From assembly GCF_000801335.2 (NCBI RefSeq), contig NZ_JSEH01000027.1, positions 1 through 63,886 of the forward strand: 63,886 nt of DNA. Reading direction: 5' to 3'. Both the position numbers and the translations under genes were made by a program. The stretch comes from Desulfovibrio sp. TomC. Its GTDB lineage: Bacteria; Desulfobacterota; Desulfovibrionia; Desulfovibrionales; Desulfovibrionaceae. Of this stretch, positions 34,159-43,503 are shown piece after piece; positions within the stretch are counted from its first letter, which is position 1; each line of letters starts with the position of its first letter. A model generated the notes under the pieces. It had not been told where the DNA came from. It did not search any database and saw nothing but the letters and a program-made list of their open reading frames with translations.

Positions 34159-37100
34159 ATGACGCGGGACCGCATCGAACAGTGGTTTTGGCGGGCGGCC
34201 TGGATACTGGTCCTGGCGACAGCACTGGGGCTTCGGCTGTACGGTCTCGACGGGCCTGCCCCCTGGGAAGACGACTATCTCAACCTGGACCGGGCCATGC
34301 TGCCCCTTCGCGATCTGCTGGCCATCCAGCAATGGCAGGGACCGGCCGACACCATCTTCGATTTCCAGCCGCCGCTGAGCTACGCTCTGGTCCATCTGGC
34401 CCTGTGGTTTGACTCCTCCACCCTGGCCGCGCGGCTGCCAAGTCTGGTGGCCGGCGTCCTGACCGTGGCCGGGCTCGGGCTGTTGGGCACGCGTCTGTTG
34501 GGCCGCGGAGCCGGGCTGTGCGCGGCGGCCCTGGCGGCCGGGCTGGTGTTTCCCATTGCCTTTGCCCAGGCCATCAAGGCCTACAGCCTGCTGTTGTGCC
34601 TGTCTGTCTTTGCCATGTGGCTGCTGGTGCGGGCTTTGGACCGCAATTCCTGGCCGGCCTGGGCCGGGTATGCCCTGTGCGCTGCGGCCATGGTCTACGC
34701 CGGGTACCAGGGGCTCGTGGTCTTTGTCGTGCAGGCGGTCTGGGCCGGCCTGGCCGGGTGGGCCATGGAGCGCCGGCAGCCCGGGACCGGGCGGGCGCGG
34801 CTGTGGCCGGGGTTGGCCGCCTTTGGCGGGGTGGTCCTGGCGATCTGGCCGCTGTTGCCGGCCGTGGTCTTTCTCCGCGATTTCCTGCACGCCCCCGGGG
34901 TTGATCCCTGGCAGGGCGTGGATATGGCCTTTGCCGTCCGGGTCCTGTCCGGGTTCATCGGCTACGATGACGGCCCCCTGCCATGGTTTGCGGCGGTCTG
35001 GGCCGGGGCCGCGGCCCTCGGGCTGACCGTGGCCGTGCGGCGCGGGCGTCTGGGCGCGGCGCTGCTGCTGCTGGGCTGGGCCGGGGGGAGCACCCTGGCC
35101 CTTATCGCCTCCAAATCGGCCCTGCGGCCCATCCTCGACAGCCGCCATCTGATCATGGCGTTTCCGGCCCTGGTGCTGCTGGCCGGGTTGGGACTGGTCT
35201 GGCTGGCGACGGCTGCGGGCCAGCGGTTGCCGGCCGGCCGGGTGCGCCGAGCCGCGCCGGCCGTGCTGGCCGGACTGGCCGGCCTGGGGCTTTTGTGGCC
35301 GAGCCTGTCCCGCTACGACGCCTACTATGGCCGGGTGCTGAGCTTTGACCGGGATTTTTACCAGTGGCTGGACCAGGGGCCGGGGGATGTGGCGGCGGTG
35401 GAATTTCACGGCTACAAGCGCAACACCCGGCGCATGGCCCTGCGTTGGATGTTGCCCGGCCGTTTTGGCGAGGCCGGGACCTTTGCCGCGCCCGGTTATC
35501 GTATCCGCGACGACGTGGACACCTTTTATACGACCCAGGCCGCCTCCCGACCGGCCCTGCCGGGGTGGCCGGTCGCCGTCTTTACTAACATGTTCGCCAC
35601 CACCCGGGTCAGTCGCGTCGCCCAGGCCAGCCGCGCCCCGGTGGTCATGGACCCGGGGGAGGACGGAACCTGGCGGTACGACGATGATTTCGCCACTCAG
35701 CGGTTTTACGCCGACGCCTTTGCCGCCGACAACATGACCCTCGATGGGGACCTGGGGCAATTGCGGCCGTCGCGCTACAGCCGCCCGGCCTCGGTCGCCT
35801 GGGTGTTCGAGACGCCCCAGGGCATGGCCCTGGCCGGGGGGCGGCTGACGGTCACGGCGGCGCTGTTTAAAAAAAGCCGTCTGCGTCCGGCCGATTCCCG
35901 ACTGACCGTGGAGGCGGCCGGGGACGACGGCCGGTTTATTCCTCTGGGCGTCATCAGCCACGACGCCTTCTTTGAACCCGGAACCGGGGCCAAGGAAATC
36001 CGCCCGGGATTTTTCGAGGAAATGGACTTTTACGACGGCCGCTGCCGGGTGGTTCCGGTCACCTACGAACTGCCGGCGGCCCTGGCCGGGGCCGGGCGGT
36101 TGACGGTGCGGCTCAACTATTTGCCGGGGCAGGCGGAGGGGTTTCTCGGCCTCGATGCCCTGGCCCTGGAGGCCCGGCTTGTTCCCGGGGACAAAGCCGG
36201 GGAGCCCCTGGTCCCGGTTCTGGCCCGGCAGGCCGAACATTGGCTGGCCAACGTCGGGGCCGTGCCCTGGCCGCAGGACGGGGCTCGGGACAGCGGGCGC
36301 TACGCCTTTGTCGCGCCGGACGCGCCAGCCGGGGATGTCCTGGCCGGTCTGGCCGGGGTCAGCCCGGCCGAGGCTCTGCCCGGGTTCCTGGCCGCCCATC
36401 CCGGCCTTGCCCCGGCCGCCGCCCTGGCCGACGCCTCGGGCCGGGCGGCCCTTCTGCTCTATGATCCGTCCCTGGCAAACCCGGGACTGGCCCTGTCTGC
36501 GGCCGCTCCGGCCGGGCAGGCGCGCCTGGCCGGCCCGCCCCCGGGCCAGGAGGCCGAGCCTGTTTCCCTGCGCCTGGACGGCCGTATCGCCATGCCGACC
36601 CTGGCCATCGACGGCCAGCAGCTTGCCGTGCCGGTCCTGGCCCCGGCCGGCAGCCGGCTGACCCTGACGCCGGGTGGGGCCGGGCGGCTGTTTTTTGCCC
36701 CGGACTGGACCGGAGCGGACCTGGGGCGCGGGGCCATGAGCTATGCCAACGACATCGCCCCCTCGCCGCGACGGCGCGGCGGCCTGGTCTGCGTTGCGGA
36801 CGCGGGCTGCGCCCTGGCCTATACCTTTGCCTCGGCTCTGCCCATGACCGAGCTGCGGCTGCGGGTTTATCCCACGGTCTACGCCAACCCCTGTCGCAAA
36901 TGCGAACCCAATGCGGCCCGGGTGCGGCTCTCAACCGACGGCGGCGCGACCTATCGCACCATCCTGGCCGATGGCGGCGGGGAGGCCTGCACCTGGAGCC
37001 CCGACGGGCATGCCCTGATCCGCCGGGTGACGTTTGACCGCCCGGTGACCTCGGCTCTTCTGATTCTTGAGATGGGGCAGGGCGATCAGGCCGGGTTTCT

Positions 37101-37317
37101 CGCCCCGTCCTGGAATGTGGACGCGATGTTTGTGGAGATCGATCTGGACGCCCGCCAGCTGCCGCCGGTGTCCCTGTCCGGGCCGCAGGCCGCAGTGTCT
37201 CTGATCGACGGCGGTGAAAACGATCTGGCCGTCTTTGTGCGGTCCGGCCCCTGGCCGATAAGCCATCGCACCGACCCGGCCCTGTCGATCTTCACTCCCC
37301 GCAGCCTCATTCGCTAA
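34159..37317 (+). CDS. Large membrane glycosyltransferase (GT39/ArnT-like) with periplasmic C-terminal domain
   Basis: 1052 residues from ATG 34159; the frame is open 51 nt further upstream. Residues 1-390 contain about ten hydrophobic segments. After the first comes PWEDDYLNLDRAM, the acidic pair expected of GT-C enzymes that use lipid-linked sugars, then FDFQPPLSYALVHLAL. Residues about 400-1052 are soluble and presumably periplasmic, beta-rich, with Cys pairs (CVADAGC, CRKCEP) and a sialidase-like STDGGATYRTI. Most GT39/83 members are about 500 residues, so the added domain is unusual. The acceptor is unknown. Confidence 0.82.
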   Translation: MTRDRIEQWFWRAAWILVLATALGLRLYGLDGPAPWEDDYLNLDRAMLPLRDLLAIQQWQGPADTIFDFQPPLSYALVHLALWFDSSTLAARLPSLVAGVLTVAGLGLLGTRLLGRGAGLCAAALAAGLVFPIAFAQAIKAYSLLLCLSVFAMWLLVRALDRNSWPAWAGYALCAAAMVYAGYQGLVVFVVQAVWAGLAGWAMERRQPGTGRARLWPGLAAFGGVVLAIWPLLPAVVFLRDFLHAPGVDPWQGVDMAFAVRVLSGFIGYDDGPLPWFAAVWAGAAALGLTVAVRRGRLGAALLLLGWAGGSTLALIASKSALRPILDSRHLIMAFPALVLLAGLGLVWLATAAGQRLPAGRVRRAAPAVLAGLAGLGLLWPSLSRYDAYYGRVLSFDRDFYQWLDQGPGDVAAVEFHGYKRNTRRMALRWMLPGRFGEAGTFAAPGYRIRDDVDTFYTTQAASRPALPGWPVAVFTNMFATTRVSRVAQASRAPVVMDPGEDGTWRYDDDFATQRFYADAFAADNMTLDGDLGQLRPSRYSRPASVAWVFETPQGMALAGGRLTVTAALFKKSRLRPADSRLTVEAAGDDGRFIPLGVISHDAFFEPGTGAKEIRPGFFEEMDFYDGRCRVVPVTYELPAALAGAGRLTVRLNYLPGQAEGFLGLDALALEARLVPGDKAGEPLVPVLARQAEHWLANVGAVPWPQDGARDSGRYAFVAPDAPAGDVLAGLAGVSPAEALPGFLAAHPGLAPAAALADASGRAALLLYDPSLANPGLALSAAAPAGQARLAGPPPGQEAEPVSLRLDGRIAMPTLAIDGQQLAVPVLAPAGSRLTLTPGGAGRLFFAPDWTGADLGRGAMSYANDIAPSPRRRGGLVCVADAGCALAYTFASALPMTELRLRVYPTVYANPCRKCEPNAARVRLSTDGGATYRTILADGGGEACTWSPDGHALIRRVTFDRPVTSALLILEMGQGDQAGFLAPSWNVDAMFVEIDLDARQLPPVSLSGPQAAVSLIDGGENDLAVFVRSGPWPISHRTDPALSIFTPRSLIR

Positions 37318-37435
37318 GGCCTTCCCAAGACGGAGCCACGATGGTTCCCGTCAAGCGCAAGGGCGGGCAAGCCGGTCCGCAACCGACCGGATTCTCAGCC
37401 CGCGCCAAGAACCCTTAACAAACTTCTCCCATTGC

Positions 37436-37480
37436 AGGGGTCCGGGGGGATCATCCCCCCGGCCGCCGGAGGCATCTTCT
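37436..37480 (+). repeat. GC-rich intergenic palindrome with GCCGCCGGAGGC tail, copy 5
   Basis: CCGGGGGGATCATCCCCCCGG (37442-37462), a perfect dyad except at the centre, followed by CCGCCGGAGGCATCTT. The same arrangement occurs at 43441. Confidence 0.65.
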
Positions 37481-37495
37481 GTCTTTGCAATATAA

Positions 37496-37530
37496 AAACG
37501 CCCGGGACGACGCATCGTCCCGGGCGTTTG
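37496..37530. terminator. Bidirectional terminator after the malic enzyme gene
   Basis: AAACGCCCGGGACGA / TCGTCCCGGGCGTTT, 15 perfect pairs with a 4-nt loop. On the minus strand it is followed by TTTATATTG, ending the C4-dicarboxylate operon; on the plus strand it can end the glycosyltransferase transcript. Confidence 0.85.
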
Positions 37531-37552
37531 CCGTTGGTCGGCGAAGCAGAGA

Positions 37553-38872
37553 CTAGAAGTCGTATTCGTAGGAGGCCACGTATTCCTTGATGCGCTTGTG
37601 GGAGGCGTCAATGCGCACGCGCAGGTCTTTTTTGTACTGTTCGAGGTCGAGGGTGATGGTGGCGACGCCGGTGTCCATGGCCGCCTTGGCCACGGCCGGG
37701 GCTTCCCATTCGAGCATACGGAAGTCCAGCGCCTTGGGGATGACGTAGTCGATGCCGAACTTCACGTCCTTTTCGCCGTACATGTCCATGACCTCGACCG
37801 GCACCGGCTCCTTGGCCAGGGCGGCCAGGGACCGGGCGGCGGCCATCTTCATCTGCTCGTTGATGCGCTTGGAACCGACGTCAAGCGCGCCGCGGAAGAT
37901 GAAGGGGAAGCCGGAGACGTTGTTGACCTGGTTGGGGAAGTCCGAGCGGCCGGTGCCCATAATGGCGTCGGGGCGGGCTTCCTTGGCGTCGTGGTAGGGA
38001 ATCTCGGGATCGGGGTTGGCCATGGCGAAGATGATGGGGTTTTTGCCCATGCTCTTGACCATGTCCTTGGTGACCAGACCCTTGGTGGACAGGCCCAGGA
38101 AGACGTCGGCGCCCTTGAAGGCTTCGGCCATGTTGGCGTAGGCCTTTTTCTGGGCGAACTGGGCCTTGGTGGGATGCAGGTCGGTGCGGCCGGCGTGGAT
38201 GTGACCTTTGGAGTCGAACATGGCGATGTTGGCCGGGTCGACGCCAAGGGTCACGTAGAACCGGGAACAGGCAATGGCGGCCGCGCCAGCGCCCGACACC
38301 ACGATCTTGAGATCTTCGATCTTTTTGCCGGCGATCTCCACGGCGTTGATGATGCCCGCGCCGGAGATGATGGCCGTGCCGTGCTGGTCGTCGTGGAAGA
38401 CCGGGATGTCCATCATTTCGATTAGGCGCTGTTCGATCTCGAAGCACTCCGGGGCCTTGATGTCTTCAAGGTTGATGGCCCCAAAGGTGGGTTCGAGGAG
38501 TTTCACCGTCTCGATGATCTTCTCGGGGTCCTTGGTATTTAAGTTGATGTCGTAGACGTCGATGTCGGCGAAGATCTTGAAGAGCACGCCCTTGCCTTCC
38601 ATGACCGGCTTGCCGGCCAGGGCCCCGATGTTGCCAAGGCCCAGGACGGCCGTGCCGTTGGAGACGACGGCCACGAGGTTTCTGCGGTTGGTGTACTTCC
38701 AGCCAAGTTCGGGATCGGCGGCGATGGCCAGACAGGCGTGGGCCACGCCCGGGGAATAGGCCAAGGACAGATCTTTCTGGTTGCGACAGGGCTTGATCGG
38801 CACGACTTCAAGTTTGCCCGTGCGCCACGTCGAATGATAGTTCAGAGCCTCTTCCTTGGTGAAAAGCGCCAT
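37553..38872 (-). CDS. Malic enzyme, NAD(P)-dependent
   Basis: 439 residues, the compact bacterial form without a phosphotransacetylase domain. The catalytic Tyr/Lys region is around [19 protein letters not shown], the metal site is [15 protein letters not shown], the nucleotide fold is [18 protein letters not shown], and [17 protein letters not shown] is characteristic. It converts malate to pyruvate and CO2 with NAD(P)H production. As the last gene of the dctA-frd-fum-nfn unit it drains imported C4-dicarboxylates into pyruvate. The ATG at 38872 lies 29 nt after the nfnB stop and has GAGGT upstream. Confidence 0.95.
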   Translation of the reverse strand: MALFTKEEALNYHSTWRTGKLEVVPIKPCRNQKDLSLAYSPGVAHACLAIAADPELGWKYTNRRNLVAVVSNGTAVLGLGNIGALAGKPVMEGKGVLFKIFADIDVYDINLNTKDPEKIIETVKLLEPTFGAINLEDIKAPECFEIEQRLIEMMDIPVFHDDQHGTAIISGAGIINAVEIAGKKIEDLKIVVSGAGAAAIACSRFYVTLGVDPANIAMFDSKGHIHAGRTDLHPTKAQFAQKKAYANMAEAFKGADVFLGLSTKGLVTKDMVKSMGKNPIIFAMANPDPEIPYHDAKEARPDAIMGTGRSDFPNQVNNVSGFPFIFRGALDVGSKRINEQMKMAAARSLAALAKEPVPVEVMDMYGEKDVKFGIDYVIPKALDFRMLEWEAPAVAKAAMDTGVATITLDLEQYKKDLRVRIDASHKRIKEYVASYEYDF

Positions 38873-38901
38873 GTGGATACCTCGCTTGGTTGGTTATACG
38901 C

Positions 38902-40380
38902 TTATGCGTCGACGGATTGTCCCGCCGTTTCTTCCGGGGGGTGCCCGGCCTCGGTCGGGCCGAGCAGACGGTCGGCAATAGCCTTGGCCGCCCGTCGTCC
39001 CGCGCCCATGGCCGAGATGACGGTGGCTGCGCCGGTGACGATGTCGCCGCCGGCAAAGACGTTGGGAATCGAGGTTTCGCCGGTGGCCGGATCGGCCACG
39101 ATATAGCCCCGGCGGTAGGTTTCCAGACCCGGCGTGGACTGGCTGATGAGCGGATTGGCTCCGGTGCCCACGGCCACGATGGCCATGTCGGCCTCGATGG
39201 AGCAGGTGTCGCCCTGGCAGGCCACCGGCGAACAGCGGCCGGAGGCATCGGGTTCGCCAAGTTCCATGCGTTGCAGGACGATCCGGGTGAGCCGGCCGGC
39301 TTCGTTGCCGATAAACTCCACCGGGGCATTGAGGCACAGGATGTCCAGCCCCTCTTCCTTGGCATGGTGGAGTTCTTCCCGGCGACACGGCATCTCATAC
39401 TCGGTGCGGCGATAGGCCAGGGAGACTTTTTCCGCCCCCAGGCGCATGGCGGTGCGGGCGGCGTCCATGGCCACGTTGCCGCCGCCGAAGACCACGACAT
39501 GCTTGGCCGGGAAGGTCGGGGTGTCGGTGGCCGGGAACTTGTAGGCCCGGCCCAGGTTGACCCGGGTCAAGTACTCGTTGGCCGAGAACACGCCGATCAG
39601 GTTTTCGCCGGGAACGCCCAAAAAGCGCGGCAGCCCGGCTCCGACGCCGATAAAGACGGCATTGTAGCCCGATTCAAGCAGCTCGGGCACGGTGATGGTC
39701 TTGCCGCCGACCCAGTTGGGGCGAAATTCCACTCCCAGGGCCTTCATGGCGTCGATTTCCTGGCGCACCACCCCTTTGGGCAGGCGGAATTCCGGGATAC
39801 CGTAGACGAGCACCCCGCCGACCTCGTGCAGGGCCTCAAAGACCGTCACCGGGATGCCCCGGGCGGCCAGATAGCCGGCGCAGGTCAGGCTAGAGGGACC
39901 CGAACCGATGCAGGCCACCTTGAGGTCGTCGCGGGCCATGGAACAAGCCGGGCCGCCGGTGACGGTTTCGCAGGCGTCCTTGGCCAGATAGGCGTCGGCG
40001 GCGAAGCGTTCCAGCCGGCCGATGGCCACGGGCTCGCCTTTCTTGCCGAGGATGCAGGCCCCTTCACATTGGTTTTCCTGGGGACAGACCCGGCCGCACA
40101 CGGCCGGCAGGGAGTTGGTCTGGCGCAGCACGGCATAGGCTTCGTCGAGATCATGCTCCACGATCTGCTTGATAAACCCGGGGATATCGACTTCGACCGG
40201 GCAGCCCTTGCGGCAGGCCGGCTTTTTACATTGCAGGCAGCGCCCGGCTTCGATACGGGCCATTTCCGGGGTGTAGCCGAGAGCCACTTCCTGGAAATTG
40301 CGCGCCCGGACCTTGGGGTCCTGCTCGGGCATGGCGGTGCGGGGGATCTTTGCTTTCTTACTTGGAGCATTTGCAGCCAT
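38902..40380 (-). CDS. nfnB: NfnB-type NADPH-binding subunit (glutamate synthase small subunit-like)
   Basis: 492 residues. The N-terminal iron-sulfur part has CLQCKKPACRKGCPVEVD and CGRVCPQENQCEGACIL. Two dinucleotide folds follow (VACIGSGPSSLTCAGYLAARG for FAD, VVFGGGNVAMDAARTAMRLG for NADPH), with VFAGGDIVTGAATVISAMGAG at the end. Together with the preceding NfnA-like subunit this is the electron-bifurcating NADH-dependent ferredoxin:NADP oxidoreductase pair rather than GltD, because no GltB is present. It probably recycles NADPH made by malic enzyme. Its start overlaps the nfnA 3' end by 23 nt. Confidence 0.88.
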   Translation of the reverse strand: MAANAPSKKAKIPRTAMPEQDPKVRARNFQEVALGYTPEMARIEAGRCLQCKKPACRKGCPVEVDIPGFIKQIVEHDLDEAYAVLRQTNSLPAVCGRVCPQENQCEGACILGKKGEPVAIGRLERFAADAYLAKDACETVTGGPACSMARDDLKVACIGSGPSSLTCAGYLAARGIPVTVFEALHEVGGVLVYGIPEFRLPKGVVRQEIDAMKALGVEFRPNWVGGKTITVPELLESGYNAVFIGVGAGLPRFLGVPGENLIGVFSANEYLTRVNLGRAYKFPATDTPTFPAKHVVVFGGGNVAMDAARTAMRLGAEKVSLAYRRTEYEMPCRREELHHAKEEGLDILCLNAPVEFIGNEAGRLTRIVLQRMELGEPDASGRCSPVACQGDTCSIEADMAIVAVGTGANPLISQSTPGLETYRRGYIVADPATGETSIPNVFAGGDIVTGAATVISAMGAGRRAAKAIADRLLGPTEAGHPPEETAGQSVDA

Positions 40381-41209
40381 GGCTCTTAAACTCCTCGTAG
40401 GAAAGACGTTCCTGATCCTTGAAAGCCGTCAGCCGGGCGGCCAGTTCGGTGAAATCCACGGCATGGCCGTCGAATTCCGGACCGTCCACGCAGGCAAACC
40501 GGGTTTCGCCGCCCACACTGACGCGACACGCGCCGCACATGCCGATGCCGTCGACCATGATGGAATTGAGGCTGACCGTGGTTTTGACGCCAAACGGTTT
40601 GGTGGCCTCGGCCACGGCCCGCATCATGGGGACCGGACCGATGGCCACCACTTCGGCCACGGTCTTGTCGTTTGTCAGGCGTTCGACGAGCAGGTCCGTG
40701 ACCAGGCCTTCCCGGCCGCAGCTGCCGTCGTTGGTGGCAATGAGGACCTCGGGGCAAAAGGAGCATAGTTCGTCGCGAAACAGCAGCAAATCCTCGCAGC
40801 GCGCGCCGATGATGGTCACCACATGGTTGCCGGCCAGATGATGGCCTTTGGCGATGTGGTGCATGGCCGCGATCCCGGTGCCGCCGCCGACGCAGATGAC
40901 CGGTCCGTCCACCTTGTGGATTTCGGTCGCTTTGCCGAGCGGGCCGCACAGGTCCAGGATGTCGTCTCCGGCATCCAGGGTCTCCAGATGGGCGGTTGTC
41001 TTGCCCATGACCAGATAGACCAGGGTGATGGTCCCGGCGTCGGGGTCGGCGTCGGCAATCGTCAGGGGGATGCGTTCCCCGTCTTCCCAGACCCGTAGGA
41101 TCACGAAGTTGCCGGGCTTGGCCTTGGCCGCAATATGCGGGGCCTCGATGACCAGTTCGCTGGTCGCGCCCGGAATGAGCTTTCGCTTGCGCAGGATTCG
41201 GCTTGGCAT
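40358..41209 (-). CDS. nfnA: NfnA-type FAD/NAD- and [2Fe-2S]-binding subunit
   Basis: 283 residues from the ATG at 41209 (the open frame extends upstream but MPSRILRKRKLIPG is the family start). It resembles dihydroorotate dehydrogenase electron-transfer subunits: FAD site GERIPLTIADAD, NAD site VICVGGGTGIAAMHHIAKG, and a C-terminal [2Fe-2S] motif in DGIGMCGACRVSVGGETRFAC. In the Nfn complex this subunit takes electrons from or to NADH. It is 32 nt downstream of the fumarase beta gene and overlaps nfnB, so it is within the same operon. Confidence 0.9.
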   Translation of the reverse strand: MPSRILRKRKLIPGATSELVIEAPHIAAKAKPGNFVILRVWEDGERIPLTIADADPDAGTITLVYLVMGKTTAHLETLDAGDDILDLCGPLGKATEIHKVDGPVICVGGGTGIAAMHHIAKGHHLAGNHVVTIIGARCEDLLLFRDELCSFCPEVLIATNDGSCGREGLVTDLLVERLTNDKTVAEVVAIGPVPMMRAVAEATKPFGVKTTVSLNSIMVDGIGMCGACRVSVGGETRFACVDGPEFDGHAVDFTELAARLTAFKDQERLSYEEFKSHGCKCSK

Positions 41210-41241
41210 CGATGCTCCACTACGCGCCAGCCTGGCGCGAC

Positions 41242-41784
41242 TTAGCCGAGGTTTGGTTTCACGTACAGCTCCCCGCCGTGGCAATCATTGATCACCAGGA
41301 GCGGGAAGTCCTTGACCGTCAGCTCCCGAATAGCCTCCGGACCAAGTTCTTCGTAGGCGATGACCTTGGCGGCGGTAATGCGCTGGGAGAGAAGCGCGCC
41401 TGCTCCACCGGTGGCCCCCAGGTACACGGCCTTATGTTCGGCCAGGGCCGCCTTGACCTCATCGCTGCGCTTGCCCTTGCCGATGGTTCCCTTGAGTCCC
41501 AGGGAATGCAGCCGCGGGGCAAAGGTGTCCATGCGGTAGCTGGTGGTCGGGCCGGCCGAACCGATGGGGCGTCCCGGAGGTGCGGGAGAAGGCCCGACAT
41601 AGTAGATCAGCGCGCCTTTGAGGTCAAAGGGGAGGGCTTTTCCTGCGTCCAAGGTCTCAACAAGCCGTTTGTGGGCGGCATCGCGGGCGGTGTAGATGGT
41701 GCCGGTGATGTAGACCACGTCGCCGGACACGAGCGGCTCGACGTCGGCGTCGGTCAGGGGCGTCGTCAGATGGTACTCGGCCAT
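41242..41784 (-). CDS. fumB: Fumarate hydratase class I, beta subunit
   Basis: 180 residues from the ATG at 41784, overlapping the alpha-subunit stop by one base (TAATG). Family motifs are GPTTSYRMDTFAP, LKGTIGKGKRSDEV and YLGATGGAGALLSQRI, plus the C-terminal LLVINDCHGGELY. It completes the two-subunit oxygen-sensitive [4Fe-4S] fumarase, interconverting fumarate and malate. The context (after frdB and the alpha subunit, before nfnA) fits a fumarate/malate pathway. An L(+)-tartrate dehydratase beta subunit would look similar, but the neighbours favour fumarase. Confidence 0.9.
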   Translation of the reverse strand: MAEYHLTTPLTDADVEPLVSGDVVYITGTIYTARDAAHKRLVETLDAGKALPFDLKGALIYYVGPSPAPPGRPIGSAGPTTSYRMDTFAPRLHSLGLKGTIGKGKRSDEVKAALAEHKAVYLGATGGAGALLSQRITAAKVIAYEELGPEAIRELTVKDFPLLVINDCHGGELYVKPNLG

Positions 41785-42623
41785 TAGAAGATGACCTCCT
41801 TGTGGCGGGCGCTGTGGCATTGGATATTGACGGCCAGGGGCAGGCTGGCCAGATGGCACGGCGCGACGATGATTTTCACGGCCAGACTGGTGGTCTTGCC
41901 GCCAAGGCCCATGGGGCCGATGCCCAGGGCGTTGATGGCGGCCATCAGTTCGTCTTCGAGCTTGGCGATTTCGGGATCGCTGTGCCGGTCGTCCAGTTCG
42001 CGCATCAGCGCCTTTTTGGAATTGACGGCGGCCAGCTCGAAGTTGCCGCCGATGCCGATGCCGACGATGGTCGGCGGGCAGGGGTTGGGACCGGCCTCGG
42101 CCACGCGGTTGACGACGAATTCCTTGATGCCCTTCCAGCCCTGGGCCGGGGAGAGCATGGTGACCCGGGACATGTTTTCCGAACCGCCGCCCTTGGCCAT
42201 CATGAGGATTTTGAGTTTGTCGCCGGGCACGATATCGAAGTGGATAATGGCCGGGGAGTTGTCGCCGGTATTTTTGCGGGTAAACGGATCGCAGGAGGAT
42301 TTGCGGAGATACCCGTCCTTGTAGCCGTCGACCATGCCGTCGTTTATGGCTTCGCGCAGGGTCGAACCCTCCACGCGCACGTCTTCGCCGACCTCGACGA
42401 AAAAGACGCCCAGGCCGCAGTCCTGGCACAGGGGGAGTCCGGTGTCCCGGGCCAGATCGGCATTTTCCAGCAGCTGCCGGAAGATTTCCTTGGCGGCCGG
42501 GGCGTCCTCGGCGGCGTGGGCGGCCTCGAAGGCGGCGCGCACGTCGGCGGGAAGTTCCTGGTTGGCCGCGATGCACATGGCGGCCACGGCTTCGCGGATA
42601 TCCTTGGCTTGCACTGTCTTCAT
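41784..42623 (-). CDS. fumA: Fumarate hydratase class I, alpha subunit
   Basis: 279 residues from the ATG at 42623 (MKTVQAKDIREAVAAMCIAA). Cys residues for the catalytic [4Fe-4S] cluster sit in LCQDCGLGVFFVEVG, in KSSCDPF and in NPCPPTIVGIGIGGNFELA. It hydrates fumarate to malate. It lies 1 nt after the frdB stop, so it is in the same transcript, and its stop overlaps the beta-subunit start. Tartrate dehydratase alpha is the alternative homologue; context supports fumarase. Confidence 0.92.
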   Translation of the reverse strand: MKTVQAKDIREAVAAMCIAANQELPADVRAAFEAAHAAEDAPAAKEIFRQLLENADLARDTGLPLCQDCGLGVFFVEVGEDVRVEGSTLREAINDGMVDGYKDGYLRKSSCDPFTRKNTGDNSPAIIHFDIVPGDKLKILMMAKGGGSENMSRVTMLSPAQGWKGIKEFVVNRVAEAGPNPCPPTIVGIGIGGNFELAAVNSKKALMRELDDRHSDPEIAKLEDELMAAINALGIGPMGLGGKTTSLAVKIIVAPCHLASLPLAVNIQCHSARHKEVIF

Positions 42624-42624
42624 G

Positions 42625-43380
42625 CTAGAAGTCCTTTTTGAGGAACTTGGGCAGGATGTTTTTAACGGCCGCCAGGGCCATCTTGCGGCGCAGTTTGCCG
42701 AGCTGTTCCTGGAGCGGAATCTCTTTGGGGCAGACGTCTTCACAGGCTAAAAGGCCCATGCAGCCGAAGATGCCTTCGTCAGTGCCGACAACGTCAAAGT
42801 ACTCTTTTTCGGTGCGCTGATCGCGGGGGTCGAGGATGAACCGGGCCAGACGATTGAGGGCCACGGCGCCGAGGAAGTCCTCGCGCATAAGGGCCGTGCC
42901 GCAGGCGGCCACGCAGCAGCCGCATTCGATGCAGCGGTCCAGCTCGTAGATCTGCTCGGCCAGACCGTTGTCCATGCGCTCTTCCTGGGCTGTCGGGTCG
43001 AACTTCTTGTCGGTGTGCACCCAGGATTCGATCTTCTGGTACATGGTGCGAAACCAGACGCCGGTATCGACGGACAGGTCGCCGACGAGCTTGAAGACCG
43101 GCAGCGGCATGAGGGTGATTTCGTCCGGCATTTCCTTGGTCTTGGTGTGGCAGGCCAGACCCGGCCGGCCGTTAATGACCATGGCGCAGGCTCCGCAGAT
43201 GCCGGCCCGGCAGCAGAAATCGAACATGAGCGTGGGGTCGAGTTCTTCCCGGATGCGATTGAGCGCAATAAAAAGGGTCATGCGCTCGGTTTCGTCCAGG
43301 GTGAATTTGTCCATATGCGGCGTGGAGGCCGGATCGGACGGATTGTACCGGAATATATTGAAAGTCAGCGTTCTGCCCAT
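42625..43380 (-). CDS. frdB: Fumarate reductase/succinate dehydrogenase iron-sulfur subunit
   Basis: 251 residues from the ATG at 43380, preceded by AAAAGGAGAAGAAA (an in-frame start 21 nt upstream is less likely). The [2Fe-2S] motif is CCRAGICGACAMVINGRPGLAC (given here in parts across residues 65-85). The [4Fe-4S]/[3Fe-4S] motifs are CIECGCCVAACG and CMGLLACEDVCP. It passes electrons between the flavoprotein and the diheme cytochrome b. A GC-rich hairpin element lies between it and frdA. Confidence 0.94.
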   Translation of the reverse strand: MGRTLTFNIFRYNPSDPASTPHMDKFTLDETERMTLFIALNRIREELDPTLMFDFCCRAGICGACAMVINGRPGLACHTKTKEMPDEITLMPLPVFKLVGDLSVDTGVWFRTMYQKIESWVHTDKKFDPTAQEERMDNGLAEQIYELDRCIECGCCVAACGTALMREDFLGAVALNRLARFILDPRDQRTEKEYFDVVGTDEGIFGCMGLLACEDVCPKEIPLQEQLGKLRRKMALAAVKNILPKFLKKDF

Positions 43381-43440
43381 TTTCTTCTCCTTTTCGCTCA
43401 CAAGCTCACAGTCGCGCCACTTCGCCCCTAACCCCCTTGC

Positions 43441-43486
43441 GGGGGGTCCGGGGGGGATGATCCCCCCCGGCCGCCGGAGGCATTCT
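43441..43486 (+). repeat. GC-rich palindrome with GCCGCCGGAGGC tail inside the frd operon, copy 6
   Basis: TCCGGGGGGGATGATCCCCC continuing to CCGG, followed by CCGCCGGAGGCATTCTT, almost the same sequence as copy 5 at 37436. It is in the 123-nt gap between the frdA stop and frdB start, so it will be transcribed as a strong hairpin within the frd mRNA. Confidence 0.7.
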
Positions 43487-43503
43487 TTTCCCCGTCTTCT
43501 CGT

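Noticed and set aside
33886-36399. 837-codon minus-strand open frame opposite the membrane glycosyltransferase
   Set aside because: Gly/Pro/Gln-rich shadow translation of a GC-rich gene with recognisable membrane segments on the plus strand.
38902-40380. GltD, small subunit of glutamate synthase
   Set aside because: No large GltB subunit is present and the gene overlaps an NfnA-like subunit, so Nfn is the better reading.
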